DNA of 64,000 bases from Bacteroidetes bacterium MedPE-SWsnd-G2. GTDB taxonomy: Bacteria > Bacteroidota > Bacteroidia > Flavobacteriales > Flavobacteriaceae. The notes below the pieces were generated by a model. The model saw nothing but the letters and a program-made list of their open reading frames with translations, searched no databases and was not told the DNA's origin. The DNA is taken from NCBI GenBank assembly GCA_001874335.1, contig MPDE01000005.1:1-64000 (forward strand), in the 5' to 3' direction. The position numbers were made by a program, and so were the translations under genes. Below, one piece after another: positions 53,188-61,067 of the stretch (the stretch's first letter is position 1; every line of letters begins with the position of its first letter).

Positions 53188-54564
53188 CTAAAAATGGAGC
53201 ATTAGTTTTGCAATATAGAAGAATAAAAAGATACCAAATATATCGTTACTTGTTGTGATAAATGGCCCTGTGGCAATAGCAGGGTCAATGCCTTTTTTGT
53301 CTAAAATTATGGGTACAAATGTTCCGATAAGTGCTGCAACTATAATAACACAAAGCATAGAAATGGCAATGGTTAGGCTAAATTCTAAATCCATTCCTGT
53401 GGCGTATCCAAACAAAATAACAAGAAGACCAAGCACAATACCATTAATTAAGGATAAGCTTATTTCTTTTAACAGCCTGTTAAACAAGCTTCCTTTTACA
53501 ACATCATTGGCCAAACCTTGTACGATAATCGCACTGGATTGCACACCAACATTACCAGCCATAGCGGCAATAAGAGGCGTAAAGAAGAATAACTTTGAAT
53601 ATTTTTCGTTGGTCATGATTTCTTCATAACCTTCCATAATAAAAACACTTCCTAATCCTCCAAGAAGCCCTAAAACTAACCATGGCAAGCGTGCTTTTGT
53701 TAATTCCCAAACGGTATCATCAGCTTCAACATCTTGGGAGATACCTGCTGCTAATTGATAATCTTTCTCGGCTTCTTCCTTCATGACATCTACAACATCA
53801 TCGATGGTAATTCTACCTAAAAGAATACGGTTATCATCTACAACGGGAATGGCTTCAAGATCATATTTTTGCATCACCTTGGCAACATCTTCAACATCCT
53901 CATTGACATCAACAAAATCTACTTTCGGAATATAAACTTCAGAAATGTTAGCACGTGGGCTGGCCATTAAAAGATCTTTTAATGACAATCGACCTATCAG
54001 TTTACCATCGTTATCTACAACATAAATGGAATGAACTCGTGTTACATTTTCAGCTTGAGAACGCATTTCTTTTACGCATCTTGTGACAGACCAATTTTCA
54101 TTGACTTGTACAAGTTCTTTTGCCATTAATCCACCAGCAGTATCTTCATCATAAGACAATAATTCTTTAATGTCTTCAACAAGCTCGGTGTCTTCAATTT
54201 GTGCAATTACTTTTTCCTGACGATGTTCTGGAAGTTCAGAAATGATATCTGTAGCATCATCAGAGTCAAGTTCTTCAATTTCTTCGGCAATCTCCTTTGC
54301 AGAGAGGTTTTTTAAAATCTTTTCTCTATCGTCATCATCTAACTCTTTTAAGATATCGGCAGTTTTTTCACTGTCTAATAACTTAATGATGTAGGTAGAA
54401 TGTTCTAAAGATAATTCTGAAAATATTTCGGCAATATCAGCATAGTGGAAATCCTCAAGGAGTGTCAAAATACCTGAATTATTTTTAACATCGACCATTG
54501 CTTCAATTGAAGCAATTAGCTTTTTGTTAATTTCGAATTTGATATTTTTCTCCGTATTCTCCAC
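53188..54564 (-). CDS. mgtE: Magnesium transporter MgtE
   Basis: 458 residues. A cytosolic MgtE N domain (~20-135, many EELDSDDATDIISELPE-like repeats) is followed by two CBS domains (~135-260) that sense Mg2+. The C-terminal membrane part has five helices, including the selectivity region PLIAAMAGNVGVQSSAIIVQGL and a late PIILDKKGIDPAIATGPFITTSNDI. It is a Mg2+ channel of the inner membrane. The start codon is GTG (54564); no ATG fits the family N terminus. It lies 8 bases after rsmA. Confidence 0.96.
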   Translation of the reverse strand: MENTEKNIKFEINKKLIASIEAMVDVKNNSGILTLLEDFHYADIAEIFSELSLEHSTYIIKLLDSEKTADILKELDDDDREKILKNLSAKEIAEEIEELDSDDATDIISELPEHRQEKVIAQIEDTELVEDIKELLSYDEDTAGGLMAKELVQVNENWSVTRCVKEMRSQAENVTRVHSIYVVDNDGKLIGRLSLKDLLMASPRANISEVYIPKVDFVDVNEDVEDVAKVMQKYDLEAIPVVDDNRILLGRITIDDVVDVMKEEAEKDYQLAAGISQDVEADDTVWELTKARLPWLVLGLLGGLGSVFIMEGYEEIMTNEKYSKLFFFTPLIAAMAGNVGVQSSAIIVQGLANDVVKGSLFNRLLKEISLSLINGIVLGLLVILFGYATGMDLEFSLTIAISMLCVIIVAALIGTFVPIILDKKGIDPAIATGPFITTSNDIFGIFLFFYIAKLMLHF

Positions 54565-54572
54565 CTGTGTTT

Positions 54573-55352
54573 TTATAAAATATTGTCGTTTTGAATTTGA
54601 GATGTTAGCTCTATAAATTGAGCAACACTTAATTGCTCAGGTCGTTGCCCAAATATAGTATTTGCTTTTAAATTATCAGATAAATTCAATTGTTTTAAGC
54701 TATTTCTAAGTGTTTTTCGCCTTTGATTAAATGCCATTTTTACGACCTTATAAAATAAGGCCTCATCACAAGGAAGATTGTAATTTTCCTTTCGTTTTAA
54801 AATAAGCACACCAGAATCTACCTTAGGGGGTGGATTAAATACCGATGGAGGTACAGTAAACAAATAAGTGGCTTCGTAAAAAGCCTGCGCTAAAACAGAT
54901 AGAATGCCATAGGCTTTACTGCCTTCTTTCTCGCAAATTCGTTGAGCTACTTCTTTTTGGAACATCCCTGAAAACTCAGGAATCTGATCTCGCATTTCAA
55001 GTGTTTTAAAAACAATTTGAGTAGAAATATTATAAGGGAAGTTTCCAATTATGGCAAATTGTTCATCCCCAAAAGTGTCTTTTAAATTGTACTTTAAAAA
55101 ATCTTTTTCAATTATTCTTGGTGCAAGATTAAGGTAGTTTGCTTTTAAGTATTCTACAGACTCTGTGTCAATTTCTACCACATGAGTTGTGGTATCTTTT
55201 TTGAGTAGATACTTGGTTAGCACTCCCATTCCAGGACCAATTTCTAAAACATGATTATAGCCATTTAGAGATAAAGAATCGGCAATGTCTTTAGCAATTG
55301 ACTCATCATTTAAAAAATGCTGGCCAAGATGTTTTTTTGCTTTTACAGACAT
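54573..55352 (-). CDS. rsmA: 16S rRNA (adenine1518-N6/adenine1519-N6)-dimethyltransferase
   Basis: 259 residues, also called KsgA. It dimethylates two adenines near the 3' end of 16S rRNA during ribosome assembly. The family start [12 protein letters not shown], the SAM motif [16 protein letters not shown] and the catalytic NFPYN (NLPY type) are present. The C-terminal helical domain ([15 protein letters not shown]) is also typical. It is in the middle of the nine-gene minus-strand unit, four bases after the DUF4286 gene; rsmA-mgtE adjacency is common in Bacteroidota. Confidence 0.97.
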   Translation of the reverse strand: MSVKAKKHLGQHFLNDESIAKDIADSLSLNGYNHVLEIGPGMGVLTKYLLKKDTTTHVVEIDTESVEYLKANYLNLAPRIIEKDFLKYNLKDTFGDEQFAIIGNFPYNISTQIVFKTLEMRDQIPEFSGMFQKEVAQRICEKEGSKAYGILSVLAQAFYEATYLFTVPPSVFNPPPKVDSGVLILKRKENYNLPCDEALFYKVVKMAFNQRRKTLRNSLKQLNLSDNLKANTIFGQRPEQLSVAQFIELTSQIQNDNIL

Positions 55353-55356
55353 AATT

Positions 55357-55680
55357 TTAGTTATATGTTACCGAAAACTCATCAATAATTCTAAGTTCAG
55401 TTCTAAAGGCTAAGGCTTTATCTGCAAATTTTTCAAGAGCATCCTTTCTTAGTCTTTCTGCGTGGTTTTTATAGTAATTATCTAAGTCTTCTCTGGTTTT
55501 AGCTCTATATTGAATAGAATACGTATAGCCATGAACCTCTTCATCAGTGATTACTTCAGAAAATTTAGCTTCAGTAAAATGTCCTGTTGCCAAAACTACT
55601 GCTATATGATGCTTAATCCATTTTAACCATTCGTCCTTAACACTCTTTTCTATGTTAACAGTAACGTTATAAATGTACAT
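55357..55680 (-). CDS. DUF4286 family protein
   Basis: 107 residues, soluble, ferredoxin-like ([59 protein letters not shown]). The family is Bacteroidota-specific and of unknown function, frequently beside rsmA. The longer frame from 55725 overlaps the GNAT gene; the ATG at 55680 directly after the GNAT gene is the family start. Confidence 0.88.
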   Translation of the reverse strand: MYIYNVTVNIEKSVKDEWLKWIKHHIAVVLATGHFTEAKFSEVITDEEVHGYTYSIQYRAKTREDLDNYYKNHAERLRKDALEKFADKALAFRTELRIIDEFSVTYN

Positions 55681-55681
55681 A

Positions 55682-56191
55682 TTAATAATTTTTTGCAAAT
55701 AACAGAAGTTCTTTGCCATCATCAAAGGGAAATATCCTTTTTTGGTAAGTTAAGCCTATTTTTTGTAATAATTTAATTGAGCCTTGGTTGTTGGGTTGGG
55801 TAATTGCTAAGAGCGTTTTGAATTTAAAAGTTTTAAGGCCATAGTCTAAGGCGAGTTTAGTAGATTGATAGCCATATCCTTTGTTTTGATAGTCGGGTAA
55901 AAACGCAAATCCAACTTCAGGAAACTTCAATTCATCTCGTTTTATAAAGCCTGTAACCCCAATATGTTGAGATGGTTGGTGGTTTAATGTGATTTTGTAA
56001 AAGCCAAATTCATGGTCTTTATAACATTTGAGATAAACATTCTCTATGTGGTTTTCAGCTTTCTTTAAGCTGTCTATATTTTTATCTCCAATATATTTTT
56101 TCCAACTTTCAGAATTCATTAATTCAAAAATAAAAGGGGCGTCAGCGAGCGTTAATTTTGAAAGTGAAATATCTGAGTTTTTGGTAATCAT
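55682..56191 (-). CDS. GNAT N-acetyltransferase (RimJ/RimL-like)
   Basis: 169 residues. The acetyl-CoA loop is DYQNKGYGYQSTKLALDYG, and ITQPNNQGSIKLLQKIGLTYQKR is the typical end of RimJ/RimL-type acetyltransferases (protein N-terminal or small-molecule amines). The start ISLSKLTLADAPFIFELMNSESWKKYIG fits the family. The substrate is unknown. Four bases separate it from the TPR gene stop. Confidence 0.9.
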   Translation of the reverse strand: MITKNSDISLSKLTLADAPFIFELMNSESWKKYIGDKNIDSLKKAENHIENVYLKCYKDHEFGFYKITLNHQPSQHIGVTGFIKRDELKFPEVGFAFLPDYQNKGYGYQSTKLALDYGLKTFKFKTLLAITQPNNQGSIKLLQKIGLTYQKRIFPFDDGKELLLFAKNY

Positions 56192-56195
56192 AGGC

Positions 56196-57974
56196 TTAAT
56201 TTATAGCATCACCTCTTAATTTTCTGAATTGTTTTCGAGCTTCAATAAAATAAATGGAATCTTGGTGTTCAAACAGAATGGCTTCATACAACGGCTTGGC
56301 TTTTTCGGCCATGTTAAAAACCTTGGCGTATAAATTAGCTAATGCAAAATAGGCATCGTCTGCAAGGATATCTTCTCTATAATTAGCAATAATATAGTTG
56401 TAATTTTCTATGGCTGAATCAAAATCTCCTTGGGCTTCAAATAATTGTGCTTGTTTAAAAAGCGCTTGGTCTTCAATAGATTCGCCTTTGTGCTCAGTTC
56501 TGATGATGTCCAGTAATTTAATAGCTTCAGAGCTGTTGTTTTGGAAGGCTAACAAATCGGCTTTAGAGTATAGTTTTAGGCTCGTTTGTAGGCTGTCCTC
56601 ATACTTATTGTCTGAGATTAGTAGTTTTAAATCTAAAGCATCATTTGCGATTAGCTGTGATGTAGACGATTTTAAAATCTTTAGTTGAGATTCAGCCCAA
56701 TCAAAATCGCCCTTATAATAACTGGTTTTAGCTACTTTAAAACGAGCTTCTTGAGATATGGTACTGTTTTTCAAATTCATTTGAATTTGTGAATAATAGA
56801 TAAGCGCCTCATTAAACTTTTCTTGATAGACTAAAACATCTCCTAATTTGAGCTTTACTCTTGATTCTTGAAACTTGTTTAAATTAAGCTTTAAACAGTT
56901 TTTAAGTTCCTTGATAGCGTCTTCTGGTTTGTTGAGGTAGAAGGCAACAAAATTACTTTTGGCAACCTGAATTAGTAAAGTAGAAGGTGTTATACCATAG
57001 GTTTTAATAAGGTTTTTATAGTTTTTGTGAATCGACTCATAATCAGATGGTTCGGCCTGAGCAACTTTTATGTCTAAAATGTATTCGTTAGCAGCTAATA
57101 TTGAATCAATATTAAGTGAGTTTTCAATAATATATTCAAAAATACTAATAGCAATGTCATATTGTTTCTTGTCACTGGCTGTTAGTCCCAATTCAAAAAT
57201 GCGGTCTAAACTTTCTGGGTTTCTTTTGTATATGGCTTTTTCTTGAGTAAAAGACTTTTTATAATCTTCTTCCTGAACGTACAACCAGCTTAATAGTTCA
57301 TTCCATTGTAAGTCTGGGGTGGTTTGGATTTTTTTGAGCAGTGTTTTTTTTAGTAAAACATTATTTTCATTGGTAGCGTCTTCAGACACAAAACCACTAA
57401 AGATGCGTTTTACATTATTTAAATATTCGGGCTTAGTAGAAAGGTAATTTAAGTAGCTGTTGTATAATGCCGATATATTGCCTTGTTCACCATAAATACG
57501 AGCGAGTTGAATATGGTAATTTAATTCCGCATTTAAAGACATGCCTTTGTTGTACGCCTGAATGGCCTCAGGTAGCAGGGAGTGGTCTTCGAATGCTTTA
57601 CCTATACTATAGGTGAAATTTGGTCTTTCATCTATTTTATCGATGGCTAACTGGTAATTAGCTTTTGCCTTGTCAAGGTTTTCTTTAAGCTGATAATTAT
57701 AACCTAATTCTACAAATAAAACAGGACTTTTGCTTAAGGTCATTCGTTTTAATAACAACTTTTCGGCTTCATCAAAATCTCCTAACTGTTGGTTAATCTT
57801 TACCAATTGAACAACATACTTGTAGCTGCCTGGGTTTTTTTCAAATAGTTTTTGGTAGGCTAATAAGGCCTTTTCAAATTGCCCCTTTTTATAATAGCTA
57901 AGCGCTAATTGATCCTTCTGAGCATAAGATTGGACCGCAAACAACAAGGATAGTATTAAAAGCAATTTTTTCAT
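56196..57974 (-). CDS. Secreted TPR-repeat protein
   Basis: 592 residues. A signal peptide (MKKLLLILSLLFAVQSYAQ) is followed by tetratricopeptide repeats almost throughout (LALSYYKKGQFEKALLAYQKLF, FELGLTASDKKQYDIAISIFEYI, ALFKQAQLFEAQGDFDSAIENYNYI). The periplasmic superhelix probably binds proteins; the partner is unknown. It is the first gene of a nine-gene minus-strand unit (TPR, GNAT, DUF4286, rsmA, mgtE, cupin, hydroxyacid dehydrogenase, DUF1801, VOC) with gaps of 0-23 bases. A 9-base inverted repeat abuts its ATG. Confidence 0.88.
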   Translation of the reverse strand: MKKLLLILSLLFAVQSYAQKDQLALSYYKKGQFEKALLAYQKLFEKNPGSYKYVVQLVKINQQLGDFDEAEKLLLKRMTLSKSPVLFVELGYNYQLKENLDKAKANYQLAIDKIDERPNFTYSIGKAFEDHSLLPEAIQAYNKGMSLNAELNYHIQLARIYGEQGNISALYNSYLNYLSTKPEYLNNVKRIFSGFVSEDATNENNVLLKKTLLKKIQTTPDLQWNELLSWLYVQEEDYKKSFTQEKAIYKRNPESLDRIFELGLTASDKKQYDIAISIFEYIIENSLNIDSILAANEYILDIKVAQAEPSDYESIHKNYKNLIKTYGITPSTLLIQVAKSNFVAFYLNKPEDAIKELKNCLKLNLNKFQESRVKLKLGDVLVYQEKFNEALIYYSQIQMNLKNSTISQEARFKVAKTSYYKGDFDWAESQLKILKSSTSQLIANDALDLKLLISDNKYEDSLQTSLKLYSKADLLAFQNNSSEAIKLLDIIRTEHKGESIEDQALFKQAQLFEAQGDFDSAIENYNYIIANYREDILADDAYFALANLYAKVFNMAEKAKPLYEAILFEHQDSIYFIEARKQFRKLRGDAIN

Positions 57975-58002
57975 ATTACTAATTTATGTAATTATTAGTA
58001 AT
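57975..58002. repeat. 9-base inverted repeat abutting the TPR gene start
   Basis: The arms ATTACTAAT and ATTAGTAAT are perfect complements separated by 10 bases, and the first arm touches the ATG at 57974. The placement suggests an operator or a translation-control hairpin for the nine-gene unit; there is no T-run. Confidence 0.5.
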
Positions 58003-58030
58003 GTACTGTGTAGTTTATGAATGTTATAAT

Positions 58031-58062
58031 AAAAAAAATGCCCAAACAAAGGTTTGGGCATT
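58031..58062 (-). terminator. Terminator downstream of serS and the split micro-gene
   Basis: The arms AATGCCCAAAC and GTTTGGGCATT with a 4-base loop are followed on the minus strand by eight or more T. It lies 27 bases after the end of the frame-disrupted micro-gene and 292 bases after serS. Confidence 0.85.
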
Positions 58063-58088
58063 ACCAGTCAAAATAAATGTGCTATCAA

Positions 58089-58227
58089 TCAATTTTTTGC
58101 AAAAAGATCCATGTATTTTGCTTTGGTATTATCGTAATTAGATCTATTGTCTAAGGATTTATAAAAATATCTTAGTTAAAAGAACAACCATGGACACCAA
58201 AATCACTATGCGTTTTATATTTTTCAT
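58089..58227 (-). pseudogene. Micro-gene for a ~45-residue membrane-anchored peptide, broken by one base
   Basis: An ATG at 58227 opens MKNIKRIVILVSMVVLLTKIFL and stops at 58159. In the next frame, open right there and lacking a start, comes YKSLDNRSNYDNTKAK and then YMDLFAKN, ending at TGA 58089. Removing one base from the run of five A (five T on the coding strand, 58163-58167) joins them into one 45-residue protein: a basic N terminus, one hydrophobic helix and a polar tail. A strong terminator follows 27 bases later. It could be a decayed gene, a sequencing error in the homopolymer, or a frameshifted gene. I know no family. Confidence 0.5.
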
Positions 58228-58353
58228 AAGTAGGTTATTCAGGGACTACAAAATTTGTAAAAAGATGGGCGATTCCCAAGTTTTTAACCGTTTTTTCGTT
58301 GAACAACCTATTTTTATAACATTTTACAGAGTGTTTGTAGGATTATATCTACT

Positions 58354-59625
58354 TTACTGAATAATGTTAAAACCTGTATAAGGTATTAGAGCTTCAGGAA
58401 TTTCAATACCATCTTCTGTTTGATAATTTTCTAAAATTCCAGCAAGAACTCTAGGTAAAGCTAAAGAGCTTCCGTTAAGCGTATGTGCCAATTCTTTTTT
58501 ACCATTGGCATTCTTAAATCTTAGTTTAAGTCTATTGGCTTGAAAAGTTTCAAAATTTGATACTGATGAAATTTCTAACCATCTATTTTGCGCGGTTGAA
58601 AATACTTCAAAATCATAAGTAATGGCAGACGTAAATCCTAAATCACCACCACATAATCTTAGAATCCTGTAAGGTAATTTAAGCTCTTGTAAAATGCCTT
58701 TAATATGGTTTACCATTTCTTCTAAAGCATCATATGAGCGGTTAGGGTGCTCTACTCTTAATATTTCTACTTTATCAAATTGATGTAAACGGTTTAAACC
58801 TCTAACGTGTGCACCATAACTTCCAGCTTCTCTTCTAAAGCAAGGAGTGTAACCTGTAATTGCAATGGGCAAATCAGATTCGTTTAACAAATCGCCTCTA
58901 AACAAGTTTGTTGCTGGTACTTCTGCAGTAGGAATTAAATACAAATTGTCTTCTGTAACATGGTACATCTGTCCTTCTTTATCAGGTAATTGTCCGGTTC
59001 CAAAACCAGAAGCCTCATTTACTAAATGTGGTAATTGATATTCGGTATATCCTGCGGCTGTATTCTTGTCTAAGAAATAAGCGATAAGAGCACGTTGTAA
59101 TCTTGCTCCTTTTCCTTTGTACACAGGGAAGCCAGCTCCAGTAATTTTGTTTCCTAAATCAAAATCAATGATATCATATTTTTTGGCTAATTCCCAGTGG
59201 GGTTGCGCATCTTGGTGCAATTCAGGTACTTCTCCCTCTTTGAAGATTTCTAAATTATCTTCGTCTGTGTTACCGGCTGGCACAATTGGATTTGGCACAT
59301 TAGGTAATTTGTATAATAACTCGTTTAGTTTTTCGGTAACGGTATTTAAGTTTTCACCAAGAGATTTAGACTGCTCTTTTAAAGCAGCTGTTTTTTCTTT
59401 AAGAATGTTAGCTTTTTGTGCTTCACCAGATTTAAAAAGAATTCCTATTTCTTTGGATAGGCTATTAGATTCAGATAATACTTGGTCTAATTCTGTTTGG
59501 CAGCGACGACGGTCTTCATCAAACTGCAATACATCTTCAATCATTTGACTCGCATCTAAGTTTCTTATTGCTAATCTCTTGATTACATCTTCTTTGTTGT
59601 CTCTAATAAAAGCTACTTGTAACAT
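58354..59625 (-). CDS. serS: Serine-tRNA ligase
   Basis: 423 residues, the normal length. An N-terminal long coiled-coil arm (~30-105, LGENLNTVTEKLNELLYK) that grips the tRNA-Ser variable arm precedes the class II core. Motif 2 lies in FRREAGSYGAHVRGLNRLHQFDKVEI, the TAEVPATN seryl-adenylate loop precedes it, and motif 3 is in LALPRVLAGILENYQ. The 5' leader is about 90 bases and contains three consecutive hairpins. A TTG-N23-TACTTTTG promoter precedes it. Confidence 0.97.
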   Translation of the reverse strand: MLQVAFIRDNKEDVIKRLAIRNLDASQMIEDVLQFDEDRRRCQTELDQVLSESNSLSKEIGILFKSGEAQKANILKEKTAALKEQSKSLGENLNTVTEKLNELLYKLPNVPNPIVPAGNTDEDNLEIFKEGEVPELHQDAQPHWELAKKYDIIDFDLGNKITGAGFPVYKGKGARLQRALIAYFLDKNTAAGYTEYQLPHLVNEASGFGTGQLPDKEGQMYHVTEDNLYLIPTAEVPATNLFRGDLLNESDLPIAITGYTPCFRREAGSYGAHVRGLNRLHQFDKVEILRVEHPNRSYDALEEMVNHIKGILQELKLPYRILRLCGGDLGFTSAITYDFEVFSTAQNRWLEISSVSNFETFQANRLKLRFKNANGKKELAHTLNGSSLALPRVLAGILENYQTEDGIEIPEALIPYTGFNIIQ

Positions 59626-59640
59626 GATTATATATTTTAA

Positions 59641-59708
59641 GTTTTGAGCAGATCAAAACGAAATTGAACTAAAAGCAAAACTGCTTTGTACCACGACAAT
59701 AGCGTGGT
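59641..59708 (-). promoter_or_regulatory. Three-hairpin leader of serS
   Basis: Between the promoter candidate and the serS start, three hairpins follow one another on the minus strand, each with a perfect 6-base stem. They are ACCACG/CGTGGT with a 7-base loop (59690-59708), AAAGCA/TGCTTT with a 4-base loop (59672-59687) and GTTTTG/CAAAAC with a 7-base loop (59641-59659). The loop of the third (ATCTGCT) can also pair with AGCAG in the second. No T-run or T-box element is present. Confidence 0.45.
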
Positions 59709-59718
59709 TAATAATTGG

Positions 59719-59726
59719 CAAAAGTA
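59719..59726 (-). promoter_or_regulatory. Promoter of serS, -7 TACTTTTG
   Basis: Exact TAnnTTTG match with a TTG (59750-59752) 23 bases upstream, inside the 17-23 spacing expected. It implies a leader of roughly 85-90 bases. Confidence 0.6.
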
Positions 59727-59759
59727 CTAAGATTTTATAAGGGGTAAAACAAAAAGCTT

Positions 59760-61067
59760 CTATTTTGAAGGAAGTAACCAATCGGAATGCTTAAAAGGCT
59801 CCCAAGGGACACTCGCCAAATCTACTTTAGGGTCGATAAGTTGTTTTTTAGGTTTGCCATTTACACTTATATGGCAATTTACGAACACCTGCACATCTTG
59901 CCCATTTGCGGCAAATTTTTGTTTCAGAATTTGTGCAAATTGCCAAATAACATCTGGTTTTCCTGAGGCGCTTCTTATTTGTTTTCTGCTTAAATATTCA
60001 GATAGCTTTATGGGAATTCTAATGTTATTTGCTTTGTCAACAACTGTATAATGAGCATAACCTTCTTTCGAGCGGAGCATCATGCGCCAAGACATACGAT
60101 GACCTTCTTCGGTCCAAAGTACATCATCTTTAAATCCCCAGTGTCTTAATGGTAGTGCAATTTGAATAATAAAATACACCGATAAAACGGCAATCATAGC
60201 TTTGCTGAAGCTCGGGGTTTTTACCATGTGGTTTGCAAATGGCTTTTTTCGACGTAAAAATAATTTTCTAATGGTTTTAGGTTCGAAGAAAAACACCGAA
60301 AACCCAAGTGCTAAGTATGGAAATATTCCAACTTGAAAAACTATCGAGTTAAACAAATGAAAACCGATGGATGCCATAAAAGCATATTTTCGGGTTGGTT
60401 TCCAAAGTAACATAGGTATGATTAACCCGTCATATAGAATTCCGCCATAGGCTAATACATAATGCAAGGGTTTGTATTGCAGCCATTCTCCAATAATGAG
60501 ATAATGTTGCTTGTTTTTCATTAAAATCTCAATGACTGTTGTGTCCAACCAGTCAGGGTAAATTTTTGCAATAGACCCATAGGTGTACACAATAAACATT
60601 TGAAGGATTAGGATAAACCGACACCACTGAGGCATACCATCGCTTCTAATTTCAGGGTTATATTTGCTGTCTAGAGCATATGCTCGGTTAGCAGGCATCA
60701 AAATCATTAAACCGTTGAGTAACATTAATAGGTAATAATGATTGTTATATGAGGACTTTTGCATGAAATAGGTCGCTGCCCACATAATGCTAAATCCAAT
60801 AATGCCAATTCTATATTTATAGCCTAACATGACTAAAAGGCCAAACCCACCCATAATTGCATAGAAGAGGTACATCCAATTACCAGGTAATGGTTGTAAC
60901 CATTCAAACCCAATAAAAGAAAAGGTAAAATCAGGGTCTATTAAGGTGCGCTTTACCCATCCGGTAAAAATAGCACCTACACTTTCCAGAAATATTAATA
61001 AGCCAAATAGTATTCTAAAAACAATTAGAGCACTATTATCTATGTATTTAAAAAGAAAATTATTCAT
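59760..61067 (-). CDS. HTTM-domain membrane protein (vitamin K carboxylase-like)
   Basis: 435 residues. About eight or nine transmembrane helices carry the HTTM pattern (ALIVFRILFGLLIFLESVGA near the start, FLESVG, SSYNNHYYLLMLLNGLMILMPANRAYALD, ILQMFIVYTYGSIAKI), followed by a C-terminal soluble part of ~130 residues. The family includes gamma-glutamyl carboxylase and many bacterial proteins of unknown reaction. Its ATG overlaps the ribF stop by eight bases, so it is translated with ribF. Link to flavin metabolism is only positional. Confidence 0.88.
   Translation of the reverse strand: MNNFLFKYIDNSALIVFRILFGLLIFLESVGAIFTGWVKRTLIDPDFTFSFIGFEWLQPLPGNWMYLFYAIMGGFGLLVMLGYKYRIGIIGFSIMWAATYFMQKSSYNNHYYLLMLLNGLMILMPANRAYALDSKYNPEIRSDGMPQWCRFILILQMFIVYTYGSIAKIYPDWLDTTVIEILMKNKQHYLIIGEWLQYKPLHYVLAYGGILYDGLIIPMLLWKPTRKYAFMASIGFHLFNSIVFQVGIFPYLALGFSVFFFEPKTIRKLFLRRKKPFANHMVKTPSFSKAMIAVLSVYFIIQIALPLRHWGFKDDVLWTEEGHRMSWRMMLRSKEGYAHYTVVDKANNIRIPIKLSEYLSRKQIRSASGKPDVIWQFAQILKQKFAANGQDVQVFVNCHISVNGKPKKQLIDPKVDLASVPWEPFKHSDWLLPSK

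Noticed and set aside
59626-59720. T-box riboswitch for serS
   Set aside because: No T-box consensus, specifier loop or terminator is present; only simple hairpins are visible.
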